Positions 38,664 to 51,149 of a stretch of DNA of 64,000 nucleotides are shown in pieces. The notes under the pieces were generated by a model. It had not been told where the DNA came from, searched no databases, and worked only from the letters and a program-made list of their open reading frames with translations. Position 1 is the stretch's first letter. Each line of letters opens with the position of its first letter. Source of the stretch: Limnomonas spitsbergensis (lineage: Eukaryota > Chlorophyta > Chlorophyceae > Chlamydomonadales); NCBI GenBank assembly GCA_037349105.1, contig JAYJMM010000124.1:1844001-1908000 (forward strand), given 5' to 3'. A program made the translations under genes and the position numbers.

Positions 38664-39315
38664 TGCATGGTGTCCAGTTGTGCAGCACAGGTTGCATAGG
38701 GGCCTGCCGCCTGCATGGACACATAGCTGCATGGGGCGCAGTTGTGCGGCACAGGTTGCATAGGGGCCTTCCGCCTGCATTGACACATGGCTGCATGGGG
38801 CACAGTTGTGCGGCACAGGCTGCATAGGGGCCTGCCGCCTGCATGGACACATAGCTGCATGGGGCGCAGTTGTGCGGCACAGGCTGCATAGGGGCCTGCC
38901 GCCTGCATGGACACATAGCTGCATGGGGCGCAGTTGTGCGGCACAGGCTGCATAGGGGCCTGCCGCCTGCATGGACACATAGCTGCATGGGGCGCAGTTG
39001 TGCGGCACAGGTTGCATAGGGGCCTGCCGCCTGCATGGACACATAGCTGCATGGGGCGCAGTTGTGCGGCACAGGCTGCATAGGGGCCTGCCGCCTGCAT
39101 GGACGCATGGCTGCATGGGGCGCAGTTGTGCGGCACAGGCTGCATAGGGGCCTGCCGCCTGCATGGACACATGGCTGCATGGTGTCCAGTGTGCGGCACA
39201 GGCTGCATAGGGGCCTGCTGCCTGCATGGACGCATGGCTGCATGGGGCCCAGTTGAGGCGCGGTTTGCATGGGAGACTGCCGCACAGCATTGACACATGG
39301 CTGCATGGGGTCAGG
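38664..39315 (+). repeat. 64-bp tandem array, about 10 copies
   Basis: The unit is gcatggggcgcagttgtgcg, then gcacaggctgcataggggcc, then tgccgcctgcatggacacat and agct. It shares the catggacacatggctgcatg core with the degenerate last-exon copies on its left, so it probably expanded from them. Long open frames on the minus strand (for example 38310-39326) exist only because the repeat lacks stops there. Confidence 0.93.
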
Positions 39316-39685
39316 TTTAGAAGCATTTGTTCAGAGAAATTGCCATGCTTTGCAGCACTGGACTCAAGGATGCCTCTGGTGCTAAAAGGGTCATGTCGAG
39401 GTGCTATAAAGGGTGCCTAAAAGAATTTCGTTTCTTTTGTGGGTTCAAGTGGGGTGGGGAGCTCGTGATTATGTTTGGGGGTTTGGTGGTTCTGGGGGAC
39501 AGGGCATTGAGACCCCGGTGATTTGAGGGTCTGGCTGTCAGATCCCGGCAGTTAGTGGGGGCTGACTCTGCAGATCCCGGTGCTTAGGAGGCCTGGCAGA
39601 TTTTGTCGTATTTAGTTATATGTTGCCTGTGCCTAAATTGGCTGGCTTGTGCGAATGCCAGGCGCCCGCTTGGTGCCCAATGGTA
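39316..39685. other. Gene-poor spacer
   Basis: It holds a few short imperfect repeats around cagatcccggtgcttaggag-like sequence. No exon with good borders or recognisable coding was found. Confidence 0.5.
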
Positions 39686-40806
39686 TGTGAAGATTCAGGG
39701 ACTGGGCGAGATCTGTGAGGATTCAGGGACTGGGCGAGATCTGTGAGAATTCAGGGACTGGGCGAGATCTGTGAGGATTCAGGGACTGGGCGAGATCTGT
39801 GAGGATTCAGGGACTGGGCGAGATCTGTAAAGATTCAGGGACTGGGCGTGATCTGTGAAGATTCAGGGACTGGGCGAGATCTGTGAAGATTCAGGGACTG
39901 GGCGAGATCTGTGAAGATTCAGGGACTGGGCGAGATCTGTGAGGATTCAGGGACTGGGCGTGATCTGTGAAGATTCAGGGACTGGGCGAGATCTGTGAGG
40001 AATCAGGGACTGGGCGAGATCTGTGAAGATTCAGGGACTGGGCGTGATCTGTGAAGATTCAGGGACTGGGCGAGATCTGTGAGGATTCAGGGACTGGGCG
40101 TGATCTGTGAAGATTCAGGGACTGGGCGAGATCTGTGAGGATTCAGGGACTGGGCGTAATCTGTGAGGATTCAGGGACTGGGCGAGATCTGTGAGGATTC
40201 AGGGACTGGGCGAGATCTGTGAAGATTCAGGGACTGGGCGAGATCTGTGAAGATTCAGGGACTGGGCGAGATCTGTGAGGAATCAGGGACTGGGCGAGAT
40301 CTGTGAGGATTCAGGGACTGGGCGTGATCTGTGAAGATTCAGGGACTGGGCGAGATCTGTGAAGATTCAGGGACTGGGCGTGATCTGTGAAGATTCAGGG
40401 ACTGGGCGAGATCTGTGAGGAATCAGGGACTGGGCGTGATCTGTGAAGATTCAGGGACTGGGCGAGATCTGTGAAGATTCAGGGACTGGGCGTGATCTGT
40501 GAAGATTCAGGGACTGGGCGAGATCTGTGAGGATTCAGGGACTGGACGAGATCTGTGAGGATTCAGGGACTGGGCGAGATCTGTGAAGATTCAGGGACTG
40601 GGCGAGATCTGTGAAGATTCAGGGACTGGGCGAGATCTGTGAGGATTCAGGGACTGGGCGTGATCTGTGAAGATTCAGGGACTGGGCGTGATCTGTGAAG
40701 ATTCAGGGGCTGGGCGAGATCTGTGAGGATTCAGGGACTGGGCGTGATCTGTGAAGATTCAGGGACTGGGCGTGATCTGTGAAGATTCAGGGACTGGGCG
40801 TGATTC
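39686..40806 (+). repeat. 28-bp tandem array, about 40 copies
   Basis: The unit is gattcagggactgggcgaga plus tctgtgag. Two positions vary: gcgagatc/gcgtgatc and tgaagatt/tgaggatt, with occasional gaggaatc. The two variants alternate without a simple order. There is no coding support. Confidence 0.95.
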
Positions 40807-41675
40807 CGCAAGAAGCTGTGTGGAAGTACGTAAGATTGATGGAACGTGATTCTGGGGCACGTCTCTGCTGCGGGTGGCGGTGTCAGGAACTTGCATGTGC
40901 TGCATTGGTCCATGGCATGGCTTGCACGTGCTACATTTGCTTGGCTACATGCATGGCTGCATTTGCGCAGCTGCCTGTTTAGAAACCATGGCGTTATATT
41001 TCTGAATTGCCCACCATGTTTTGTTGTACAAGTCCCGAGCGCCCCCTTGGTGACAGGAACAAATTGGCGTAGAAATTTTAAAACTTATGCCACGGGCCTA
41101 TCAATCACGTTACACCTCTGGGTACTCTGGGCCCCGATCTGAAAGGCCGAGAATACCGAGCATCACATTCGATGCATGGGACATGTGCCCATAAAAAAAC
41201 CAGTGACCTCCCTGGGCAAGCAACTAGCACACAACCACAAGACAGTGACGTGGGAATGAACCCCATAGTGCAGAAGATAAGCCACAGGCTCAAAACATGA
41301 CGGGGGTGCAGATGAGTTCGATTGAGAACCGCCTAGAAAGTTAGGGGGGAGACGGAAGATGAAGCGAAGTATGATTCTCTATTACATCATACATTGAAAG
41401 ATAAAATAACCCATTGTCTTCCAGAAAGCAGATGCAAAAACCTCTTCATGTTATCTTGCCCCCACACTCCATGTGCGTACCGTTTCGGGACCGCAATCCT
41501 CACCCGTTAGAATATTATGGAATGTACCGGTAAGGTTAAATTGAAAAAGAGAGAGAGAGGTGAGGAAATACCATTATTTGCCCTGATCTGGCGTAGAGGA
41601 CCGAGGACCTGTAGCAGGGAGCGTAGGACACCTATCCAGAAACAGCCTCCAAATCCCACGTTTGAAAAATAATCT
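40807..41675. other. Gene-poor region with one LINE-tail trace
   Basis: There is no convincing exon. At 41101-41160 the sequence tcaatcacgttacacctctg resembles the reverse complement of the LINE 3' end described at 51150-51905, but is broken beyond about 40 bases. The remainder is unassigned. Confidence 0.45.
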
Positions 41676-41676
41676 T

Positions 41677-41785
41677 AATGACGTTACATCTCTGGGCCAT
41701 GTTTAAAGATAGATTGGCCGCGTCGGCAATCATACAGTCAGGTAGGAAAGTTAAGGGGGAAGGCACAAGAGGAAAGAAATGAACG
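41677..41785 (-). mobile_element. 5'-truncated LINE 3' tail (degenerate)
   Basis: Begins aatgacgttacatctctggg followed by ccatg and a diverged ggccgcgtcgg part, then a purine-rich stretch. In reverse complement this is the terminal part of the LINE family in this window, which ends in a 'cagaggtgtaacgtcatt'-like sequence. Only about 110 bp is recognisable. Confidence 0.55.
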
Positions 41786-41835
41786 CAGATCACCTTTCAA
41801 ACAACAAGAAAAACAACAACAAAAATGAAAATAAG

Positions 41836-42030
41836 TCGATGACATTACACCTCTGGGCCCTGCTGAAAAAGGCTCGGCCGCCAGGGCGCCCAACTGTCCC
41901 GTTGGAAGAAGGGAAACTGAGGGTAAGAGGGAAAGAGGGAGAAGAACTCAAAGGCGAAAGAAATACCCCCCCCCCCCAAAGGAAAAGGCAGACGAAGTGA
42001 AAATAAGTATAGCAGCCCCTTCTTTCCAGC
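41836..42030 (-). mobile_element. 5'-truncated LINE 3' tail
   Basis: Starts tcgatgacattacacctctg, then a gggccctgctgaaaaaggct-like part, gggcgcccaactgtcccgtt, a purine-rich stretch, a run of 14 C and aaaggaaaaggcag. The copy at 52316-52500 has the same order including the C run, so the two are close relatives. Read on the minus strand, this is the LINE 3' untranslated end without any coding part. Confidence 0.75.
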
Positions 42031-42647
42031 GGTCCAGAGATACAATATTGGACAGACATGCCCATTCCCTACCAACCCCGTGCGACCCAGCGCAAACTAG
42101 GGCCTTGCAAATATGCATTTTCCTGAACCTTTGGTCCTAGGGAATTGCAAATGACAGAAACCTGTATAGAAAGGATGCCTTCTTGTCTTATATACCAAGC
42201 TTTAGTTAGGGCTAGGAGGCCTTTGGTCAGGACCGCGGATTGACGACAAGCAGTGGGTGGCTGGTAATTGAAGATTGGGCATCAGTAGCGTCAGCATGTA
42301 CATTGTACGGTAATCGAAGAGAGGGTACTGATAAGGGGAGAGGAAAGGAAGAGAAAAAAACAGAGGGAAAAGCGAATTAAATAGAGAATTGATATGTAGG
42401 AAAGGAGAGAAAGTTCAAAGGCTCCCGAAAGAATCCGCACTTCCGCAGCCCCTCAACATTCTAGAGTATAGCCCACCACAAAAACAGCATTGCCGTGCAT
42501 GCACAGTTTGCACACTAATTTCGTGTAACGTAATGCAAGAAAGAAAGAGAACGCCGATGTGGCTTGGTCACATACTGTACTGTTTTTATAAAACCTCTCG
42601 TCAGTTCCACCCGTATAGGAGTATCGAAAGAAGTAAAGTTTTAAGGT
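42031..42647. other. Gene-poor region
   Basis: No exon with supportable borders and no repeat of note; AT-richer than its surroundings. Short open frames here show no protein-like pattern. Confidence 0.4.
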
Positions 42648-42780
42648 AAAAGTTTGGGGTCGAAGTTTATGGCAGATGTTTGGGATTGATGTTTGGGGTA
42701 GAGGTTTTTTTGGGGGGGGGTAAAGGTTTGGCGTAGAGGTTTGGGGTAGAGGTTTGGGGTAGAGGTTTGGGCCTTTGGGG
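42648..42780 (+). repeat. 13-bp gtttggggtagag repeat
   Basis: About eight imperfect copies of gtttggggtagag, interrupted by tttttttgggggggggg. It resembles degenerate G-rich telomere-like sequence and is not coding. Confidence 0.75.
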
Positions 42781-43271
42781 CAGAGCTTTGGATGTGATGT
42801 TGATGCAGATTCTTTGCGTCAACATCACACATCCTGCATTCATGGCGCTTTTCAAGACCCCGTGACGACTTGGAGCAGAGAATCAGAGATCTGGTGATCA
42901 GCGCTCCATCAGTCAGTCCGTGCGTCTTCACGATCTGCTCCCCCCCCCCAATCCCCATGCCCAGCCTCCCTCCCCTTTTGGCCGACCTTCCAAAACTAAC
43001 GTCACAGCCGTATCCAGAGAGCGAACACGCACACGCAAGTACAACGTCCTGGTAAACTCCTAATTACGTAAGCTGTCAGCTGTGAAAGTATTCAAAACCG
43101 ACCGACGATTCAAAAGGATTCAAAAGGCCGAGATTCTCAGCACATTCCTTTTTTTTCAACCCCAATTCAAAATCCACCTCGCTTGTCTGTTGTGCGCAGG
43201 TTTGTACATAGGGCACGGTTCACTGCCTCAGCCATGCCTTCCCCGAACCCTGATAAAATCCTCGATTCCTA
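42781..43271. other. Unassigned region before a possible gene B exon
   Basis: It contains polypyrimidine stretches and a ttgtgcgcag|gtttgtac acceptor-like site near 43198, but no reading that joins in phase to later exons. Nothing is called. Confidence 0.35.
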
Positions 43272-43319
43272 ACCACCACAAACCTCCACGCCATCGCGTC
43301 CACACTTTTCGGGCTGGGT

Positions 43320-43468
43320 CGGGATAAGCTTGACGTTAGGGCCAACATCCCTGCTCACGCTCAAGCAAGCCTCGCCTGGACTGAATTCCGTTGCATCGGA
43401 TCCTGCGCCCAAAGAACATGTATCTGCAGTCAACCAGAGCGCAATGTCAGCAGGCACGCAGCAGCCTG

Positions 43469-43500
<32 letters not shown>

Positions 43501-43580
43501 CAGCAGGTGCGCCAAGCAGCGCTCGTGTGGCCATCGAGCTGCCATCTCACCTCGCCAGAACCGGAGCCTGAAGGTGACTA
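43320..43580 (+). CDS. Possible gene B exon containing a CAG tract (uncertain)
   Basis: One frame reads a protein-like stretch (LTLGPTSLLTLKQASPGLNS, then VASDPAPKEHVSAVNQSAMS) into about nine Gln codons, but then meets a TAG at about 43498 inside the CAG run; past the TAG the same frame stays open for over 30 more codons. The Ser frame of the run is open for over 120 codons (43391-43762), and the Ala frame opens only just before it. An exon ending at acgctag|gtaact (near 43602) would fit the Gln frame if the TAG were not a stop. The location upstream of the gene B exons suggests it belongs to that gene, but frame, borders and coding status are unresolved. Confidence 0.3.
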
Positions 43581-43689
43581 TGCCACACAGCATGTGCACG
43601 CTAGGTAACTGTCCCGCATGGCAGGTACATGGCAATTTGGTGGTTGTCGGCTCCGGGGTGGGCAAAGCAACAACATCAATAACACAGCC

Positions 43690-43960
43690 TGCGCATGGAA
43701 GGTGTACCTCCCTCGCAGCTCAGAATTTTTGTGTGGAACTGCGTTCACGCTTAGAGGACTGAAACAGCTCAGCTCGCGCAAGGAAGCTGGATCTCCCTCA
43801 CAGCTTAGAATTTGAATGGGGATGCGTTCTTGCTTAGCCAGCAGCGACAGCACAGCATGCGCAAGGAAGCTGGACCTCCCTCACGGATTTTTTGTGCGGA
43901 TGCGTTCATGATTCCAGCAGCGACAGCGCAGCATGCGCAAGGAATGATCGGCGCCGCAAG
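43690..43960 (+). repeat. Three imperfect ~95-110-bp tandem copies
   Basis: Three copies share gcgcaaggaagctggatctc-like, ctccctcacagctcagaatt-like and ggatgcgttcttgcttag-like parts. Borders are diffuse. The region is probably intronic to gene B. Confidence 0.7.
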
Positions 43961-44129
43961 CACAGCAACAAGGCAGTTTGTGTGATGACTCAATGAGCAG
44001 TGCTGCATGGAATGTGACGAGTGGTTGAGTTTGAGAGGGATGTGTGGACACTGCCAAGTGCCAAGACAACAACTGCCGCTCACAGCTGCAAGTGTTGGGT
44101 TTCTGCGTCCATGCGCAGAGGCTGTAACA

Positions 44130-44390
44130 GCTGAAGTAGAAATCGGACACTGGCCGAAGAGTAACCAGGCTGTACATACTGATAGAGAGTGGGCGTTGGA
44201 CAAGGAGGCAAGCTAAAAAGTATACATCGGACACTGAACAAAGAGTAACCAGACGCTAGCTGCAATACAAATCAGACATGGAAGAAAAAAATTACCAGAG
44301 GCAAGCTAACAATGTATGCAGGCACTGAGCAAAGAGTAACCCGAGTTTCTAACAAAATCAAGCATTGCACTGAAAAGAGTAACCATGGCC
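44130..44390 (+). repeat. Imperfect ~60-75-bp tandem copies around 'actgaacaaagagtaacc'
   Basis: The motif (c)actgaacaaagagtaacc or a close variant recurs about five times between 44146 and 44385, with intervening gcaagctaa/catcggac words. It lies just before a gene B acceptor. No coding support. Confidence 0.65.
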
Positions 44391-44469
44391 CACCTACAAA
44401 TGTTACCTCGCATTGGACTAGGAGGTTTTAGGGTTCATGACCCAGGATTTCGTGCCTGTATGCTTGCAG

Positions 44470-44583
44470 GAGATGCGATCCAGCAGCACTAGCGGGCAGC
44501 AGGTGGTCATGTCTGCTACAATCGGCCTGGCGTCCATGCTGCTGATGTTTGCTCCTGTCGGACCTGCACTCGCTCGCCTGGAG
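44470..44583 (+). CDS. Gene B, exon with a membrane-like segment
   Basis: The exon follows tgcctgtatgcttgcag and ends at ctggag|gtgggc; 114 bp, 38 codons, phase 0 at both ends. It reads EMRSSSTSGQQVVMSATIGL followed by ASMLLMFAPVGPALARLE. Residues about 12-33 are a hydrophobic run (VVMSATIGLASMLLMFAPVG) long enough for one membrane-spanning helix, flanked by a polar N-side and an Arg/Glu C-side. The next exon (47946) continues in frame with [19 protein letters not shown] hydrophobic helix followed by GPxxxxEQ is faintly like the C-terminal part of saccharopine-dehydrogenase-like oxidoreductases, but too little is visible to name it. The start of the gene is not established. The following intron is about 3.4 kb and carries a MITE and the hexanucleotide array. 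Confidence 0.7.
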
Positions 44584-44918
44584 GTGGGCACAGGGTGCGG
44601 GTGGGGGTAGGGTTACATCGTAAGGGTCTTGGATTAACTAGACTAGCATTTTTATTTATTTATTTTGTGCTGGGTTTTATTACACTGCCGTGGCTGAAAG
44701 CAGAGCACCAGTTGAGCCTGGGAAGTGGAATATTTTATTGTACAACTGGATATTTCGTGGCATAGCCTTTCTCCTGTCCCTAGGGAATATCTCAGAGCAT
44801 AGTTTTTTTCTCTCCTTGGAGAATATTATTCATGACCTGGCCTGTCTCCCCTGCCCGGTCAAAACAGTGATAGGAAAATGCGCATAAATAGAAAATACTT
44901 AAACAAATGGGTATACCA

Positions 44919-45110
44919 CTGTAGATTTGATTTGCCTTCCCTCGGGCATGACAGCATGATTTCTTTTCATGCTGCCTCAAGGTAAACTTTCGACCAAAAC
45001 TCTTATCACTTTCGACTGGAAACAGGCGATGACAATCGATAACAAGAACATTCATGACGCCCTCAACCCCCAACAATGTTAATCATCAAGAAGGCAAAGC
45101 AAATCTACAG
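44919..45110. mobile_element. MITE-like element with 20-bp terminal inverted repeats
   Basis: The left end ctgtagatttgatttgcctt and the right end aaggcaaagcaaatctacag are inverted copies of each other with one mismatch. The 192-bp interior has no coding capacity. A second copy with the same ends and similar interior words (gtcgac/tcgacc, cctcaacccccaacaatgtt-like) is at 62578-62789. Both lie within introns. This matches a non-autonomous DNA transposon; a TA target duplication is possible but not clear. Confidence 0.75.
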
Positions 45111-45213
45111 TACATGGTCGATTTACGGTTCCGGGTTTACGCTTCATCTGCACCTCAGCCACATCAGAGCCTATGGCCAGGGGTGGGCCTGGTGCAGCAA
45201 GCTGTGCTACTGA

Positions 45214-48034
<2,821 letters not shown>

Positions 48035-48230
48035 TTACATTTTTACACTCTGGTTACACTCTTGGTGCCAAAGAGCTGGCAAGGTCATGACTTGCTTGAT
48101 GGTTGTAGAACATGTGTGGCCTTAAATGGGTTTCAGGTAACACATGCTTGTTGTACTTTTGTTTGGTCAGAAATCATGCATAGTGGTAACTTGTTTGTCG
48201 TTGTGAAGCAGACTTGTCACCTAGCTTGCA

Positions 48231-48308
48231 TGCATGCAGAGCAGGTGCTTGCCATGCATGCAGCAGCAGGTGCTTGCCATGCATGCAGCAGCAGGTGCTT
48301 GCCATGCA
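48231..48308 (+). repeat. 25-bp tandem repeat, about 3 copies
   Basis: The unit is gccatgcatgcagcagcagg plus tgctt. Each copy has a donor-like cag|gtgctt. It is intronic to gene B. The remaining intron (48001-49027) includes an imperfect copy pair around ggccggtggtccatgcagtc (48520) and ggccggcggtccgtgcaatc (48700), plus telomere-like 'aaccctaaaccctg' words. Confidence 0.75.
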
Positions 48309-49027
48309 AAGGCATTAGTAGAGGGAGGGGCTAAGGATGCCTACGCCATTGTTTTGCTTAAGACGATGCAGTTTCTGTTCGGTAGCATGGGAAAAAATGA
48401 TCAACTCTAGACCCCAAACCATCAACCCTGTAATGCCGGGACCGCACTAGGCAACCTTAAACAGGCCGCCGGGCGAACAAAGCTTGGCCGACAGCGACCA
48501 AACCTTGACAGGCCTGTGGCCGGTGGTCCATGCAGTCAGGGTTTAGGGTTGAACCCCAAATCGGTAACCCTAAACCCTGTGGTGTGAAGTTTTCTTCCTT
48601 TCTTTCTTGATGACCCCGAAAACCTTGGGGAACACTCGGACTCTGAGAACCTGAAGCCTGGGGCACTGAAAGCCAGGATAACCCTTGACTGGCCTACGGC
48701 CGGCGGTCCGTGCAATCAGGGTACCTTCCGTGTGGAAACACTGTCGCACTGTAGTCGTACCGTATTGGTGGCAGGTTTACCCGGTACAACCGTCTGGGCT
48801 CAAATCTCGTACTGTTCACCGAACCGTGCTGCACTGCATAATAAAATTGTACTGTGTGAAAACACCGCACCGGCCATTTTCTCACCAGCCCGTCCATTTT
48901 GTCCGTACCGTTCCAGTATTCGTACTCATTTACCCACGAGGTCAGACATCAGTTATTGTAACCCCTGAACTCCTCAATGCCCTCAATCTGTCAACCCCCA
49001 CCCTTCAACCCTCCTCCCCCCCATCAG

Positions 49028-49092
49028 CCAAGCGGAGGGCTGACCTCCTCAAGTCCTCTAGCCTTGCCCGGGCGAAGGCCAATTCTTACCAG
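49028..49092 (+). CDS. Gene B, internal exon, basic
   Basis: The exon starts after a strong pyrimidine tract and acceptor (cctcctcccccccatcag) and ends at tcttaccag|gtgagc. Two bases complete a codon begun in the previous exon; then 21 codons follow, KRRADLLKSSSLARAKANSY and Q. Exit is phase 0. It is rich in Lys, Arg and Ala, extending the charged tail begun in the exon at 47946. The following intron (49093-50736) carries telomere-like repeats, a LINE tail and a 24-bp minisatellite. Confidence 0.7.
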
Positions 49093-49249
49093 GTGAGCTT
49101 CGAACACTTAAAGTGTGGGTTGCACACCGTAGTTTGGAATGTTCACACATGATACCCTTCTCAATTGCTCGTTCAATGCCTATCAAGAAGTGGGGGGGGA
49201 AGTGGGGGGAAAGTGTGGGAGTGGGGAGGAAAGTGGGGAAACACACACA

Positions 49250-49745
49250 AATCTACAACCTACGACCCTGAACGATGAACCCTGATTATTGTGTAAACCT
49301 ACAACCTACTACCCTGAACCCTGATTATTGTGTATACCTACAACCCTAAACCCGAAACCCTGAACCCTGATCAGTGTGTGCACCTGCAACCTACAACCTT
49401 AAACCTGAACCATGAACCCTGCTCAGTGTGTTAACCTACAACCTTCAGCCCTTAACCCTGCTCTGTGTGTTAACCTACAACCTTCTACTCTAAGCCTTGA
49501 TCAGTGTGTAAATCTACAACCTACAACCCTTAACCCTGAACCCCGTTCATGTGGCAATGTGGTCATGTGTCCCCGCCCTTACTTTGTGGCTGATCATAGA
49601 TGTGTGAACCCGGGACTCTGAGCATGTGGTCATGTGGTCCTGTGCCTCCACCCTTGTGTGGCTGTTCATAGATGAGTGGACCCGGAACTCTTGACTCGGA
49701 TCCCTGAACCCTGAACCCCATCCACGTGGCCGTGCGGTCCCATCC
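49250..49745 (+). repeat. Imperfect tandem blocks of 'ctacaaccctgaaccctgat' and 'catgtggtcatgtg' type
   Basis: From 49250 to about 49545, 40-60-bp units combine acctacaacctacaaccctg-like sequence with tgatcagtgtgtaaacc-like sequence. From 49545 to 49745, units of about 80-90 bp combine catgtggtc, tccgccctt and ctgatcatagatgtgtg. The blocks are telomere-like in part and intronic to gene B. Confidence 0.65.
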
Positions 49746-49777
49746 TTGTCTCCGCCCTTGTGCGGCTGATCATAGAT

Positions 49778-49915
49778 GTCAATCACATTACACCTCTGGG
49801 CCATGCTACTGACAATGGCTCGGCCGCATGGGCGCCGGACTGTCTGATCGGGAGGAAAAGAGGCTAGAGGGGAAAGGAAAGGAACGGGCGGAAAAAGGAG
49901 ACGACAAAACACTAT
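49778..49915 (-). mobile_element. 5'-truncated LINE 3' tail
   Basis: Starts gtcaatcacattacacctct, then gggccatgct, ggctcggccgcatgggcgcc, ggactgtctgatcgggagga and a purine-rich stretch. It is the same family end as at 51740-51905 in reverse orientation, lying in gene B's last intron. Confidence 0.7.
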
Positions 49916-50057
49916 TCCATAAATCAGATCGAATATCCCAGATCTAATATCCCAGATCACAGATGTGTGGAACCTGATATCTGAACATGTTATAATGTGG
50001 GCTTGTGCACCTCCCTTGTTTCGCTGATTTTAGATATGCAGACCCCGAATACTGTGA

Positions 50058-50400
50058 CTGAACCCCCTGAACCCCCAGTGACTGAACCCCCTGAACCCCC
50101 AGTGAATGAACCCCCTGAACCCCCAGTGAATGAACCCCCTGAACCCCCAGTGACTGAACCCCCTGAACCCCCAGTGACTGAACCCCCTGAATCCCCAGTG
50201 ACTGAACCCCCTGAATCCCCAGTGACTGAACCCCCTGAATCCCCAGTGACTGAACCCCCTGAATCCCCAGTGACTGAACCCCCTGAATCCCCAGTGACCG
50301 AACCCCCTGAATCCCCAGTGACTGACCCCCCTGAATCCCCAGTGACCGAACCCCCTGAATCCCCAGTGACTGAACCCCCTGTAACTGACCCCCCTGTGAC
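50058..50400 (+). repeat. 24-bp minisatellite (about 14 copies) in gene B intron
   Basis: The unit is gtgactgaaccccctgaatc plus ccca. The 24-bp period is a multiple of 3, so one plus-strand frame reads TEPPESPV repeatedly, and minus-strand frames are also open. The C-rich 'gaaccccctgaaccccc' core resembles the telomere-like sequence common nearby. It sits between gene B exons 49028-49092 and 50737-50805, which join in phase without it, so I treat it as intronic. An alternative in which it is retained as a Pro-rich exon cannot be excluded. Confidence 0.85.
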
Positions 50401-50413
50401 TGACCCTCACCCG

Positions 50414-50441
50414 AAGATGACGAGCAACGTCTGCAAGATGA
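50414..50441 (+). repeat. Copy of the gene B last-exon start, 323 bp upstream of it
   Basis: The words aagatgacgagcaacgtctg and caagatgacc here match agatgacgagcaagacctac and aagatggcc at the start of the real last exon (50738 on), with about five differences. It looks like a diverged duplicate of that exon's 3' splice junction, as in gene A. Confidence 0.6.
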
Positions 50442-50736
50442 CCATCCCGGTTCCACCTCTAAACCCTAGATCCGCCAAAACAATGCACCCGACGTCCCTA
50501 ACCCTGAACCCTACACCCCAAACCCTGAACATCATATCTCTAAACCCTAATCCCTACGTCCCAAAGCCTAATCCCTACGTCCCAAAGCCTACACCCCAAA
50601 CCCTGAACATCACATCTCTAAACCCTAATCCCTACGTCCTAAACCCTAATCCCTACGTCCCAAAGCCTAGATCTCAAAACCCCTAAACCCTGGATACCAA
50701 ATCCTCAGCACTGCCCCCACCATTGACCCTGCCCAG
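50442..50736 (+). repeat. Telomere-like 'aaccctaatccctacgtccc' repeats
   Basis: Imperfect tandem words aaccctaatccctacgtccc, aaagcct and aaccctgaacatca, closely resembling degenerate CCCTAAA sequence, run up to the last gene B acceptor (attgaccctgcccag). Confidence 0.7.
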
Positions 50737-50805
50737 GAGATGACGAGCAAGACCTACAAGATGGCCGACATGAACTCTTGCCTGGGGGGAGACTGCGGGA
50801 GCTAG
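50737..50805 (+). CDS. Gene B, last exon
   Basis: After attgaccctgcccag the frame is entered in phase 0 and reads EMTSKTYKMADMNSCLGGDC, G, S and a TAG stop at 50803-50805. It joins in frame to the exon at 49028-49092. The four in-phase exons together give about 100 residues: a hydrophobic helix, an Ala/Glu/Lys-rich stretch and a short tail with two Cys near the end. A TGTAA motif lies 107 bases after the stop. The exon start has a diverged copy 323 bp upstream in the intron. Family unknown. Confidence 0.68.
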   Translation, partial: EMTSKTYKMADMNSCLGGDCGS

Positions 50806-50912
50806 TGTTAAGGGGTTAGCACCTCAGCTGAGGGGGAGCACCAGGATCAGGGTTAGAGAAGGAGGGGCAAAGGCTACTGAGACAAGTGAAGGAAGAGCGC
50901 AGGTTGTGCATT

Positions 50913-50917
50913 TGTAA
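50913..50917 (+). promoter_or_regulatory. Candidate polyadenylation signal (TGTAA) for gene B
   Basis: TGTAA is the usual polyadenylation signal of many chlorophyte algae. This copy (gcatttgtaaacaag) lies 107 bases past the gene B stop. The motif is short, so position is the main support. Confidence 0.4.
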
Positions 50918-50936
50918 ACAAGCTGGCAACATGACG

Positions 50937-51050
50937 TTAATGACGTTGCACCTCACCTCTAAGCCATGCTGAAAAGGCTCGGCCTCATGGGCGCCCGACT
51001 GTCTGGTCGGGAGTAAAAGAAATTAGGCTAGAGGACAAAGGCAACATGAC
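50937..51050 (-). mobile_element. 5'-truncated LINE 3' tail
   Basis: Contains gacgttgcacctcacctcta, gccatgctgaaaaggctcgg and gggcgcccgactgtctggtc, then a purine-rich stretch. In reverse complement it is the LINE family 3' end. It lies just after gene B, possibly overlapping its transcript end. Confidence 0.65.
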
Positions 51051-51149
51051 GTGTGCCTTGAAGGGAAGCGATAGTAGGAGCTGAAGTTCAGGGTTGAGCG
51101 CAGAAGTATAGCCAGGCGGCGACAAATGAAGCGTGTCGACGAGTATATG

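Noticed and set aside
38310..39326. 222-338-codon overlapping frames on the minus strand
   Set aside because: The 64-bp repeat lacks stops in all three minus frames; three overlapping long frames cannot all be genes and none has splice or start support.
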